A stretch of DNA of 64,000 bases from Colletes latitarsis (GCF_051014445.1 NW_027488365.1:44402001-44466000); one strand, 5' to 3'; numbered from the stretch's first letter, positions 15,000 to 27,129 are shown. Notes: generated by a model not told the origin, from the letters alone. A program made the numbers and translations.

Positions 15000-17900
15000 G
15001 GTCTGGGATATGCGCGCATCTGGCTTATACTTTCGCCTTTTTCGCAAACTTGTGGCCAGATCCTGGGTATTTTCCGTGTTTGAAACACGTAGTAATGTGG
15101 TAACACACTGAAGCAGTCAATTAAACCTGGTTTCGATCAATATTTCAGAGGATAGCACCGGTTAGGTCTGGGTTAGGTCTGGGATATGCGCACATCTGGC
15201 TTATACTTTCGCCTTTTTCGCAAACTTGTTGGCTAGATCCTGGGTTTTTTTCGGGTTTGAATAACGCAGTAATGTGGTACCACACTGAAGCAGTCAATTA
15301 AACCTGGTTTCGATGAATATTTTAGAGGATAACACCGGTTAGGTCTGGGTTAGGTCTGGGATTTGCGCGCATCTGGCTTATACTTTCGCCTTTTTCGCAA
15401 ACTTGTTGGCCAGATCCTGGGTATTTTCCGTGTTTGAATCACGTAGTAATGTGGTAACACACTGAAGCAGTCAATTAAACCTGGTTTCGATCAATATTTC
15501 AGAGGATAACACCGGTTAGGTCTGGGTTAGGTCTGGGTTATGCCCGCATCTGGCTCATGATTTTGCCTTCTTCGGATACTTGTTGGCCAGATCTTGGGTT
15601 TTTTTCGTGTTTGAATCACGTAGTAATGTGGTAACACACTGAAGCAGTCAATTAAACCTGGTTTCGATCAATATTTTAGAGGATAACACCGGTTAGGTCT
15701 GGGTTATGCCCGCAACTGGCTCATGATTTTGCCTTCATCGCATACTTGTTGGCCAGGTCGTGGGTTTTTTCCGTGTTTGAATCACGTAGTAATGTGGTAA
15801 CACACTGAAGCAGTCAATTAAACCTGGTTTCGATCAATATTTCAGAGGATAACACCGGTTAGGTCTGGGTTAGGTCTGGGTTATGCCCGCATCTGGCTCA
15901 TGATTTTGCCTTCTTCGCATACTTGTTGGCCAGATCCTGGGTTTTCTTCGTGTTTGAATCACGTAGTAATGTGGTAACACACTGAAGCTGTCAATTAAAC
16001 CTGGTTTCGATCAATATTTTAGAGGATAACACCGGTTAGGTCTGGGTTAGGTCTGGGATATGCGCGCATCTGGCTTATACTTTCACCTTTTTCGCAAACT
16101 TGTTGACCAGATCCTGGGTTTATTCCGTGTTTGATCACGTAGTAATGTGGTAACACACTGAAGCAGTCAATTAAACCTGGTTTCGATCAATATTTCAGAG
16201 GATAACACCGGTTAGGTCTGGGTTAGGTCTGTGTTATGCCCGCATCTGGCTCATGATTTTGCCTTCTTCGCATACTTGTTGGCCAGATCCTGGGGTTTTT
16301 TCGTGCTTGAATCACGTAGTAATGTGGTAACAAACTGAAGCAGTCAATAAAACCTGGTTTCGATCAATATTTTAGAGGATAACACCGGTTAGGTCTGGGT
16401 TAGGTCTGGGATTTGCGCGCATATGGCTTATACTTTCGCCTTTTTCGCAAACTTGTTGGCCAGATCCTGGGTATTTTCCGTGTTTGAAACACGTAGTAAT
16501 GTGGTAACACACTGAAGCAGTCAATTAAACCTGGTTTCGATCAATATTTCAGAGGATAACACCGGTTAGGTCTGGGTTAGGTCTGGGATATGCGCGCATC
16601 TGGCTTATACTTTCGCCTTTTTCGCAAACTTGTGGCCAGATCCTGGGTATTTTCCGTGTTTGAAACACGTAGTAATGTGGTAACACACTGAAGCAGTCAA
16701 TTAAACCTGGTTTCGATCAATATTTCAGAGGATAGCACCGGTTAGGTCTGGGTTAGGTCCGGGATATGCGCACATCTGGCTTATACTTTCGCCTTTTTCG
16801 CAAACTTGTTGGCTAGATCCTGGGTTTTTTTCGGGTTTGAATAACGCAGTAATGTGGTACCACACTGAAGCAGTCAATTAAACCTGGTTTCGATGAATAT
16901 TTTAGAGGATAACACCGGTTAGGTCTGGGTTAGGTCTGGGATTTGCGCGCATCTGGCTTATACTTTCGCCTTTTTCGCAAACTTGTTGGCCAGATCCTGG
17001 GTATTTTCCGTGTTTGAATCACGTAGTAATGTGGTAACACACTGAAGCAGTCAATTAAACCTGGTTTCGATCAATATTTCAGAGGATAACACCGGTTAGG
17101 TCTGGGTTAGGTCTGGGTTATGCCCGCATCTGGCTCATGATTTTGCCTTCTTCGGATACTTGTTGGCCAGATCTTGGGTTTTTTTCGTGTTTGAATCACG
17201 TAGTAATGTGGTAACACACTGAAGCAGTCAATTAAACCTGGTTTCGATCAATATTTTAGAGGATAACACCGGTTAGGTCTGGGTTATGCCCGCAACTGGC
17301 TCATGATTTTGCCTTCATCGCATACTTGTTGGCCAGGTCGTGGGTTTTTTCCGTGTTTGAATCACGTAGTAATGTGGTAACACACTGAAGCAGTCAATTA
17401 AACCTGGTTTCGATCAATATTTCAGAGGATAACACCGGTTAGGTCTGGGTTAGGTCTGGGTTATGCCCGCATCTGGCTCATGATTTTGCCTTCTTCGCAT
17501 ACTTGTTGGCCAGATCCTGGGTTTTCTTCGTGTTTGAATCACGTAGTAATGTGGTAACACACTGAAGCTGTCAATTAAACCTGGTTTCGATCAATATTTT
17601 AGAGGATAACACCGGTTAGGTCTGGGTTAGGTCTGGGATATGCGCGCATCTGGCTTATACTTTCACCTTTTTCGCAAACTTGTTGACCAGATCCTGGGTT
17701 TATTCCGTGTTTGATCACGTAGTAATGTGGTAACACACTGAAGCAGTCAATAAAACCTGGTTTCGATCAATATTTTAGAAGATAACACCGGTTAGGTCTG
17801 GGTTAGGTCTGGGATTTGCGCGTATCTGGCGTATACTTTCGCCTTTTTCGCAAACTTGTTGGCCAGATCCTGGATATTTTCCGTGTTTGAATCACGTAGT

Positions 17901-20900
17901 AATGGTGTAACACACTGAAGCAGTCAATTAAACCTGGTTTCGGTCAATATTTCAGAGGATAACACCGGTTAGGTCTGGGTTAGGTCTGGGTTATGCCCGC
18001 ATCTGGCTTATGATTTTGCCTTCTTCGCATACTTGTTGGCCAGATCCTGGGTTTTTTTCGTGTTTGAATCACGTAGTAATGTGGTAACACACTGAAGCTG
18101 TCAATTAAACCTGGTTTCGATCAATATTTTAGAGGATAACACCGGTTAGGTCTGGGTTAGGTCTGGGTTATGCCCGCATCTGGCTCATGATTTGCCTTCT
18201 TCGCATACTTGTTGGCCAGATCCTGGGTTTTTTCGTGTTTCAATCACGTAGTAATGTGGTAACACACTGAAGCAGTCAATTAAACCTGGTTTCGATCAAT
18301 ATTTCATAGGATAACACCGGTTAGGTCTGGGTTAGGTCTGGGAAATGCGCGCATCTGGCTTATTCTTTCGCCTTCTTCGCATACTTGTTGGCCAGATCCT
18401 GGGTTTTTCCGTGTTTGAATCACGTAGGAATGTGGTAACACACTGAAGCAGTCAATTAAACCTGGTTTCGATCAATGTTTTAGAGGATAACACCGGTTAG
18501 GTCTGGGTTAGGTCCGGGATATGCCCGCATCTGGCTCATGACTTTGCCTTCTTCGCATACTTGTTGGCCAGATCCTGGGGTTTTTTCGTGCTTGAATCAC
18601 GTAGTAATGTGGTAACAAACTGAAGCAGTCAATAAAACCTGGTTTCGATCAATATTTTAGAGGATAACACCGGTTAGGTCTGGGTTAGGTCTGGGATTTG
18701 CGCGCATATGGCTTATACTTTCGCCTTTTTCGCAAACTTGTTGGCCAGATCCTGGGTATTTTCCGTGTTTGAAACACGTAGTAATGTGGTAACACACTGG
18801 AGCAGTCAATTAAACCTGGTTTCGATCAATATTTCAGAGGATAACACCGGTTAGGTCTGGGTTAGGTCTGGGATATGCGCGCATCTGGCTTATACTTTCG
18901 CCTTTTTCGCAAACTTGTGGCCAGATCCTGGGTATTTTCCGTGTTTGAAACACGTAGTAATGTGGTAACACACTGAAGCAGTCAATTAAACCTGGTTTCG
19001 ATCAATATTTCAGAGGATAGCACCGGTTAGGTCTGGGTTAGGTCTGGGATATGCGCGCATCTGGCTTATACTTTCGCCTTTTTCGCAAACTTGTTGGCTA
19101 GATCCTGGGTTTTTTTCGGGTTTGAATAACGCAGTAATGTGGTACCACACTGAAGCAGTCAATTAAACCTGGTTTCGATGAATATTTTAGAGGATAACAC
19201 CGGTTAGGACTGGGTTAGGTCTGGGATTTGCGCGCATCTGGCTTATACTTTCGCCTTTTTCGCAAACTTGTTGGCCAGATCCTGGGTATTTTCCGTGTTT
19301 GAATCACGTAGTAATGTGGTAACACACTGAAGCAGTCAATTAAACCTGGTTTCGATCAATATTTCAGAGGATAACACCGGTTAGGTCTGGGTTAGGTCTG
19401 GGTTATGCCCGCATCTGGCTCATGATTTTGCCTTCTTCGCATACTTGTTGGCCAGATCTTGGGTTTTTTTCGTGTTTGAATCACGTAGTAATGTGGTAAC
19501 ACACTGAAGCAGTCAATTAAACCTGGTTTCGATCAATATTTTAGAGGATAACACCGGTTAGGTCTGGGTTATGCCCGCAACTGGCTCATGATTTTGCCTT
19601 CATCGCATACTTGTTGGCCAGGTCGTGGGTTTTGTCCGTGTTTGAATCACGTAGTAATGTGGTAACACACTGAAGCAGTCAATTAAACCTGGTTTCGATC
19701 AATATTTCAGAGGATAACACCGGTTAGGTCTGGGTTAGGTCTGGGTTATGCCCGCATCTGGCTCATGATTTTGCCTTCTTCGCATACTTGTTGGCCAGAT
19801 CCTGGGTTTTCTTCGTGTTTGAATCACGTAGTAATGTGGTAACACACGGAAGCTGTCAATTAAACCTGGTTTCGATCAATATTTTAGAGGATAACACCGG
19901 TTAGGTCTGGGTTAGGTCTGGGATATGCGCGCATCTGGCTTATACTTTCACCTTTTTCGCAAACTTGTTGGCCAGATCCTGGATATTTTCCGTGTTTGAA
20001 TCACGTAGTAATGTGGTAACACACTGAAGCAGTCAATTAAACCTGGTTTCGGTCAATATTTCAGAGGATAACACCGGTTAGGTCTGGGTTAGGTCTGGGT
20101 TATGCCCGCATCTGGCTTATGATTTTGCCTTCTTCGCATACTTGTTGGCCAGATCCTGGGTTTTTTTCGTGTTTGAATCACGTAGTAATGTGGTAACACA
20201 CTGAAGCTGTCAATTAAACCTGGTTTCGATCAATATTTTAGAGGATAACACCGGTTAGGTCTGGGTTAGGTCTGGGTTATGCCCGCATCTGGCTCATGAT
20301 TTGCCTTCTTCGCATACTTGTTGGCCAGATCCTGGGTTTTTTTCGTGTTTCAATCACGTAGTAATGTGGTAACACACTGAAGCAGTCAATTAAACCTGGT
20401 TTCGATCAATATTTCATAGGATAACACCGGTTAGGTCTGGGTTAGGTCTGGGAAATGCGCGCATCTGGCTTATTCTTTCGCCTTCTTCGCATACTTGATG
20501 GCCAGATCCTGGGTTTTTCCGTGTTTGAATCACGTAGGAATGTGGTAACACACTGAAGCAGTCAATTAAACCTGGTTTCGATCAATATTTTAGAGGATAA
20601 CACCGGTTAGGTCTGGGTAAGGTCCGGGATATGCCCGCATCTGGCTCATGACTTTGCCTTCTTCGCATACTTGTTGGCCAGATCCTGGGGTTTTTTCGTG
20701 CTTGAATCACGTAGTAATGTGGTAACAAACTGAAGCAGTCAATAAAACCTGGTTTCGATCAATATTTTAGAGGATAACACCGGTTAGGTCTGGGTTAGGT
20801 CTGGGATTTGCGCGCATATGGCTTATACTTTCGCCTTTTTCGCAAACTTGTTGGCCAGATCCTGGGTATTTTCCGTGTTTGAAACACGTAGTAATGTGGT

Positions 20901-21700
20901 AACACACTGAAGCAGTCAATTAAACCTGGTTTCGATCAATATTTCAGAGGATAACACCGGTTAGGTCCGGGTTAGGTCTGGGATATGCGCGCATCTGGCT
21001 TATACTTTCGCCTTTTTCGCAAACTTATGGCCAGATCCTGGGTATTTTCCGTGTTTGAAACACGTAGTAATGTGGTAACACACTGAAGCAGTCAATTAAA
21101 CCTGGTTTCGATCAATATTTCAGAGGATAGCACCGGTTAGGTCTGGGTTAGGTCTGGGATATGCGCGCATCTGGCTTATACTTTCGCCTTTTTCGCAAAC
21201 TTGTTGGCTAGATCCTGGGTTTTTTTCGGGTTTGAATAACGCAGTAATGTGGTACCACACTGAAGCAGTCAATTAAACCTGGTTTCGATGAATATTTTAG
21301 AGGAGAACACCAGTTAGGTCTGGGTTAGGTCTGGGATTTGCGCGCATCTGGCTTATACTTTCGCCTTTTTCGCAAACTTGTTGGCCAGATCCTGGGTATT
21401 TTCCGTGTTTGAATCACGTAGTAATGTGGTAACACACTGAAGCAGTCAATTAAACCTGGTTTCGATCAATATTTCAGAGGATAACACCGGTTAGGTCTGG
21501 GTTAGGTCTGGGTTATGCCCGCATCTGGCTTATACTTTCGCCTTTTTCGCAAACTTGTTGGCTAGATCCTGGGTTTTTTTCGGGTTTGAATAACGCAGTA
21601 ATGTGGTACCACACTGAAGCAGTCAATTAAACCTGGTTTCGATGAATATTTTAGAGGAGAACACCAGTTAGGTCTGGGTTAGGTCTGGGATTTGCGCGCA
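15000..21700. repeat. Local higher-order repeats of 9, 13 and 12 monomers
   Basis: A marker unit with a deletion (CAAACTTGTGGCCAGATCC instead of CTTGTTGGCC) recurs near 15051, 16631 and 18916, and in mutated form (CTTATGGCC) near 21027. The spacings are about 1580, 2285 and 2110 bp, close to 9, 13 and 12 monomers. Neighbouring marker units follow in the same order each time: GGATAGCACCGG next, then the GGGTTTGAATAACGC subtype. These are multi-monomer duplications of different length sharing one ancestral segment. Confidence 0.75.
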
Positions 21701-24373
21701 TCTGGCTTATACTTTCGCCTTTTTCGCAAACTTGTTGGCCAGATCCTGGGTATTTTCCGTGTTTGAATCACGTAGTAATGTGGTAACACACTGAAGCAGT
21801 CAATTAAACCTGGTCTCGATCAATATTTCAGAGGATAACACCGGTTAGGTCTGGGTTAGGTCTGGGTTATGCCCGCATCTGGCTCATGATTTTGCCTTCT
21901 TCGCATACTTGTTGGCCAGATCTTGGGTTTTTTTCGTATTTGAATCACGTAGTAATGTGGTAACACACTGAAGCAGTCAATTAAACCTGGTTTCGATCAA
22001 TATTTTAGAGGATAACACCGGTTAGGTCTGGGTTATGCCCGCAACTGGCTCATGATTTTGCCTTCATCGCATACTTGTTGGCCAGGTCGTGGGTTTTGTC
22101 CGTGTTTGAAACACGTAGTAATGTGGTAACACACTGAAGCAGTCAATTAAACCTGGTTTCGATCAATATTTCATAGGATAACACCGGTTAGGTCTGGGTT
22201 AGGTCTGGGATATGCGCGCATCTGGCTTATACTTTCGCCTTTTTCGCAAACTTGTTGGCCAGATCCTGGGTATTTTCCGTGTTTGAAACACGTAGTAATG
22301 TGGTAACACACTGAAGCAGTCAATTAAACCTGGTTTCGATCAATATTTCAGAGGATAACACCGGTTAGGTCTGGGTTAGGTCTGGGTTATGCCCGCATCT
22401 GGCTCATGATTTTGCCTTCTTCGCATACTTGTTGGCCAGATCCTGGGGTTTTTTCGTGTTTGAATCACGTAGTAATGTGGTAACAAACTGAAGCAGTCAA
22501 TAAAACCTGGTTTCGATCAATATTTTAGAGGATAACACCGGTTAGGTCTGGGTTAGGTCTGGGATTTGCGCGCATATGGCTTATACTTTCGCCTTTTTCG
22601 CAAACTTGTTGGCCAGATCCTGGGTATTTTCCGTGTTTGAAACACGTAGTAATGTGGTAACACACTGAAGCAGTCAATTAAACCTGGTTTGGATCAATAT
22701 TTCAGAGGATAACACCGGTTAGGTCTGGGTTAGGTCTGGGTTATGCCCGCATCTGGCTCATGATTTTGCCTTCTTCGCATACTTGTTGGCCAGATCTTGG
22801 GTTTTTTTCGTGTTTGAATCACGTAGTAATGTGGTAACACACTGAAGCAGTCAATTAAACCTGGTTTCGATCAATATTTTAGAGGATAACACCGGTTAGG
22901 TCTGGGTTATGACCGCAACTGGCTCATGATTTTGCCTTCATCGCATACTTGTTGGCCAGGTCGTGGGTTTTTTCCGTGTTTGAATCACGTAGTAATGTGG
23001 TAACACACTGAAGCAGTCAATTAAACCTGGTTTCGATCAATATTTCAGAGGATAACACCGGTTAGGTCTGGGTTAGGTCTGGGTTATGCCCGCATCTGGC
23101 TCATGATTTTGCCTTCTTCGCATACTTGTTGGCCAAATCCTGGGTTTTTTTCGTGTTTGAATCACGTAGTAATGTGGTAACACACTGAAGCTGTCAATTA
23201 AACCTGGTTTCGATCAATATTTTAGAGGATAACACCGGTTAGGTCTGGGTTAGGTCTGAGATATGCGCGCATCTGGCTTATACTTTCGCTTTTTTCGCAA
23301 ACTTGTTGGCCAGATCCTGGATATTTTCCGTGTTTGAATCACGTAGTAATGTGGTAACACACTGAAGCAGTCAATTAAACCTGGTTTCGGTCAATATTTC
23401 AGAGGATAACACCGGTTAGGTCTGGGTTAGGTCCGGGATATGCCCGCATCTGGCTCATGATTTTGCCTTCTTCGCATACTTGTTGGCCAGATCCCGGGTT
23501 TTTTTCGTGTTTGAATCACGTAGTAATGTGGTAACACACTGAAGCTGTCAATTAAACCTGGTTTCGATCAATATTTTAGAGGATAACACCGGTTAGGTCT
23601 GGGTTAGGTCTGGGTTATGCCCGCATCTGGCTCATGATTTGCCTTCTTCGCATACTTGTTGGCCAGATCCTGGGTTTTTTTCGTGTTTCAATCACGTAGT
23701 AATGTGGTAACACACTGAAGCAGTCAATAAAACCTGGTTTCGATCAATATTTTAGAGGATAACACCGGTTAGGTCTGGGTTAGGTCTGGGATTTGCGCGC
23801 ATCTGGCTTATACTTTCGCCTTTTTCGCAAACTTGTTGGCCAGATCCTGGGTATTTTCCGTGTTTGAATCACGTAGTAATGTGGTAACACACTGAAGCAG
23901 TCAATTAAACCTGGTTTCGATCAATATTTCAGAGGATAACACCGGTTAGGTGTGGGTTAGGTCTGGGTTATGCCCGCATCTGGCTCATGATTTTGCCTTC
24001 TTCGCATACTTGTTGGTCAGATCCTGGGGTTTTTTCGTGTTTGAATCACGTAGTAATGTGGTAACAAACTGAAGCAGTCAATAAAACCTGGTTTCGATCA
24101 ATATTTTAGAGGATAACACCGGTTAGGTCTGGGTTAGGTCTGGGATTTGCGCGCATATGGCTTATACTTTCGCCTTTTTCGCAAACTTGTTGGCCAGATC
24201 CTGGGTATTTTCCGTGTTTGAAACACGTAGTAATGTGGTAACACACTGAAGCAGTCAATTAAACCTGGTTTCGATGAATATTTCTGAGGATAACACCGGT
24301 TAGGTCTGGGTTAGGTCCGGGATATGCCCGCATCTGGCTCATGATTTTGCCTTCTTCGCATACGTGTTGGCCA

Positions 24374-25018
24374 CGTGTTGACGATAAAACTGTAAGATAA
24401 AGGATGAATTAAGTTCCATGTCCCTAAAATTTTCCAAATCAGATTTAAAAATGATTTAGATATTTAGATGATTTTAGTGTGGTTATTTATACAAGTATGT
24501 AAATCTCTATTTATGCATAACATGTTACCCCTAAATGGGCAAGTTAATGAATTATATACATGTTAATTGTATAATAATAACCCTTTGTTCCTCATAAAAA
24601 TTCATAACTGAATTGCTATCATTCTAAAAAAATCCATCCCAAAATATATTGTCAAAACTAGTAATAAATTATTTGAACAAGGTGATAACAGATTTGAAAT
24701 ATTTAATAAAATTTAAATACCAGTAGTATTAATAAAAGATAATATTAATACTATTTTGATACTGTTATTTGATTTTAATATTAATTATAGATACTTTGAT
24801 TATTGATTTATTAAAACATAAAGTTAATGAAGTCCCAGTAGATTATAAATATTTTAAAGAGCATGAATTAGCATAGAATTTCATAAAAAATTTGATGAGT
24901 GATAGAAGTAACTTGAATAATCTGAATTTTGTAGCTTTTACTATATCTTTGGATATGGAATCACAGATTCATTTTATTAATAAAAATAGAGATAGTACTG
25001 ATGATTTACTCAGACTCG
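24374..25018. other. AT-rich non-satellite flank with a coding-like fragment
   Basis: The satellite stops after GTGTTGGCCA and AT-rich unique-looking DNA begins. Most of it has stops in every frame. On the plus strand, about 24822-25020 reads as a nearly open frame with one stop. Near its end, residues of the type FVAFTISLDMESQIHF and then TDDLLRLVK run directly into GTAAGT at 25023, a good splice-donor consensus. I do not recognise the protein. It may be a decayed transposase exon. No other gene is visible here. Confidence 0.4.
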
Positions 25019-25275
25019 TTAAAGTAAGTGGGCCAAGTGGGAAGAATATTAAGATAGGTAGATAGATATTGGTAAAAGTATTCCTCTTGTCCTTATATAG
25101 GAAATCTTTAATATTACAAATAAACTCTTTCTGTAAAATCTTGAACTTATCATTACAATTTATAGAATTAAATTCAACGCATCTAATAATGAAAGTAGAA
25201 ACTGACTTTAAAATCTTGTCTATTGGATAACATAGAGTTAGATTCTTTTATCGATGAATTATGAACAAACTGAAC
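25019..25275 (+). repeat. Left copy of a divergent direct repeat flanking the nested stack
   Basis: Two blocks here match the right flank at 37537-37690 in the same orientation. The first block (25019-25100) contains AAAGTAAGT, GGGAAGAATATT and ATATTGGTAAAA. The second (about 25215-25275) contains TATTGGATAACATAGA and TTTTATCGATGAATT. They are separated by about 115 bp absent from the right copy. Similarity by eye is moderate, so the duplication is old. Confidence 0.6.
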
Positions 25276-25508
25276 TGAAGTATTTTATAGACTTGTCAAG
25301 AACGTTTTTTGGTATATTCCTAGCAAACGACCCGTTCAACGATCGGGATGAGTTATACGTAATTCGATTCGTCTAATTCAGTATATTATTTCATTAGTAT
25401 ATGCATTTCATTATCTGCGGAAATTCGGTATTTTTACAAAGTAACTAAGTATTTTAAATATATTCTGACAGGTTCACAGGTGGAAACAAGTGACTGTCGT
25501 TACCTGTG

Positions 25509-26059
25509 TTCAAAATGCCAGCTAGTCAAATGCTAATTTGTTAACAATAACATTTATTGAATGAAATTTCTGCTATTTCTGCAAATATCTCATTGAATAA
25601 ATCACCATCTTTCTATTATATATACATTTACTAAATACATAATGGCTCAGGTATCCAATGAAGTTACTCTTATTGAAAATATAAAATATTGATAGTATTA
25701 TATGTTAGAAAAAAGTGGTTTCTTCAATTTAATTCATGTAAGCATCAGTAATGAGATCTTGAAAATTGACGCTGTGATTAATTTTCAAATGGCCTCTGTG
25801 CCATTATTTCTACAACAAAATGTTGATTCATCAGTCTCTATCTACTCTACCCTTCCACAATTGCTGCGCAGTATTTTTATTTAATGTTAGTTATATAATA
25901 TCACGACATTGCTCATAATTATATGTTAGCATATATGGTAATTTTAAAACAATATCTGTAACTGAGTTTGTTTTTAGAAAACCACGTTCTTTGCTTTTCA
26001 AATATCTTTATATAATGCAATGGCTTTTAAAAAATAAGGGTATAAACATCTCACCGTAA
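25509..26059. other. Interior of the Merlin-like element without a readable gene
   Basis: AT-rich sequence with stops in all frames. The longest open frame (25702-25884, 60 codons) has no motif I recognise. Given its place between the left inverted repeat and the transposase remnant, this is probably the decayed 5' two thirds of the transposase gene, but sequence alone does not show it. Confidence 0.4.
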
Positions 26060-26412
26060 ACCGTAAATAGTTTACATTTTAAAGATCCAGAAACAGGCGC
26101 TCATACGAATAAAACAGAAACTACGTGGAAGCATAGTAAACACTTTTTGCCTGAATATTGTCGGTTAGTATTTGCAGTTCCACACGTTTTTTAATATGTT
26201 TTTCTAACATATAATACAAAATAATAAATATTATATTTTCTATTTTCAGCAAAAAAGATAATTTCATTGGGTACTTAAGCCATTACGTGTTTTATAAACC
26301 TTCCAAGCAAGGAAAGGATGATTTATTTAATCAGTTCTTAAAAGAAATTTCAGAAATTTCATTTGATGATGATCGATTCTGTAAAAAATCAAAATATACC
26401 AGACTTAGATGA
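26060..26412 (+). pseudogene. Merlin/ISXO2-like transposase C-terminal remnant, with an intron
   Basis: Two exon-like pieces join across a plausible 86 bp GT-AG intron (26164-26249). Exon one (26060-26163) reads VNSLHFKDPETGAHTN, then an E and a TW, then FLPEYC. Exon two (26250-26412) reads RKKDNFIGYLSHYVF, a lysine-rich stretch and a short tail to a TGA. DP-TGAHTN-xxE-xxW followed by NFIGYL-xxxxF is the conserved C-terminal end of ISXO2-like transposases, the cut-and-paste enzymes of IS1595 and animal Merlin elements. The glutamate after the AHTN motif fits the last catalytic acid. The N-terminal two thirds is missing or unreadable. A weak candidate start lies at 25642 (MAQVSNEV) but soon meets stops. 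Seen: the motifs and splice signals. Inferred: family and joining. Confidence 0.7.
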
Positions 26413-26704
26413 TAATGAAATTTAATAATAAAAACAAGTTAAACCAACGTACTGCGTACAATAGTAATTTACTATATATTGTAAACACTGTCAGCGACGG
26501 GGAGACATTTTTTACTGTTGCTGCATGTACTGTCTACATACCTGGTTTTAATACTGTCCACCTGACCGACTCGTGGAAGTTCTATGCCTAAAAAAATGAT
26601 TTTTATGCATCATACAAATTCTTCTACAAATTCCCATTTGACAATGTAGAATAGATCCAATTAGATAAATTATTTATAATTTTTAAAATGAACATAGCAA
26701 CGAT
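26413..26704. other. Interior of the Merlin-like element, 3' of the transposase remnant
   Basis: AT-rich sequence between the transposase stop and the right inverted-repeat arm. A 60-codon open frame (26409-26591) has no recognisable motif and is probably chance. Confidence 0.4.
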
Positions 26705-26776
26705 GGTCACTAGTTTCTATCTGTGAACCTGTCAAAAAATCTACTTGACCTTACTTTTTTACTGTAACTTTTTATA

Positions 26777-26781
26777 ATAAC
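26777..26781. repeat. Copia target-site duplication, left
   Basis: ATAAC directly before the LTR start TGTT. It matches 37274-37278 directly after the other LTR. Five bases is the normal length for Copia elements. Confidence 0.9.
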
Positions 26782-27027
26782 TGTTAAAATACTGTTTATA
26801 TTATTTATTATAATGAATCTTGTTACAAAACAAACACACTTATTTTCCATTGTGAAAAGAAAACTTAAAAACTAAAAGAACATTCCTCTACATGTGCTTC
26901 TTTCACACACACACACACACACACAACACACACACACACACACACACCACACACTACCCCTCTTATCTGAAACGGTAAACTCCTAAACACTAAAGAAACT
27001 AACGAATTTTAAGTCATATTTCTAACA
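26782..27027 (-). repeat. Copia 3' LTR
   Basis: 246 bp with TG...CA ends. It matches 37057-37273 apart from about four substitutions (for example CCTCTACATG against CCTCGACGTG) and a longer interrupted CA microsatellite at about 26908-26947. The LTR pair is discussed under the whole element. Confidence 0.95.
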
Positions 27028-27037
27028 CGCCTTCTTG
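27028..27037 (-). promoter_or_regulatory. Copia polypurine tract (weak)
   Basis: Read on the minus strand, CAAGAAGGCG lies directly before the 3' LTR. It is purine-rich but short and broken by pyrimidines, so it is assigned mainly by position. Confidence 0.45.
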
Positions 27038-27129
27038 ACTTAAAATTTATCAAAACAACAACAAAAATTTTGCCTTTCCTAACGATTTAGTCAGTACATC
27101 TGCAATTTGATCGTCCGTAGTCACACTTA

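Larger units (their letters stand above)
1..24373. repeat. Left satellite array, ~177-bp monomer with TTAGGTCTGGG motifs
   Basis: This is a head-to-tail tandem array of about 138 monomers. The consensus monomer counts to 177 bp. In order it holds two tandem copies of TTAGGTCTGGG, a variable GCATCTGGC segment, CTTGTTGGCCAGATCCTGGG, a T-run, an AATCACG or AAACACG segment, GTAATGTGGTA, and a tail reading CCTGGTTTCGATCAATATT then GAGGATAACACCGG. Subtypes differ in blocks: TTATGCCCGCATCTGGCTCATGA against ATATGCGCGCATCTGGCTTATAC; TTCTTCGCATAC against TTTTTCGCAAAC; CGTGTTTGAATCACG against CGTGTTTGAAACACG or GGGTTTGAATAACG. Subtypes alternate irregularly and recombine within monomers, as unequal exchange or gene conversion would produce. 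All monomers face one way. I see no gene in the array. A subtelomeric or pericentromeric location is inference from the telomere-like 11-mer. Confidence 0.97.

Noticed and set aside
1..24373. CRISPR-like array
   Set aside because: There are no short direct repeats separated by unique spacers. The whole 177 bp unit repeats and the source is eukaryotic.
1..24373. CENP-B box in the satellite
   Set aside because: TTCGCATAC and TTCGCAAAC share the TTCG start, but the required A and CGGG spacing do not fit the 17 bp box on either strand.
26904..26947. CA microsatellite as an independent feature of interest
   Set aside because: It is part of both Copia LTRs and differs only in length; ordinary slippage.
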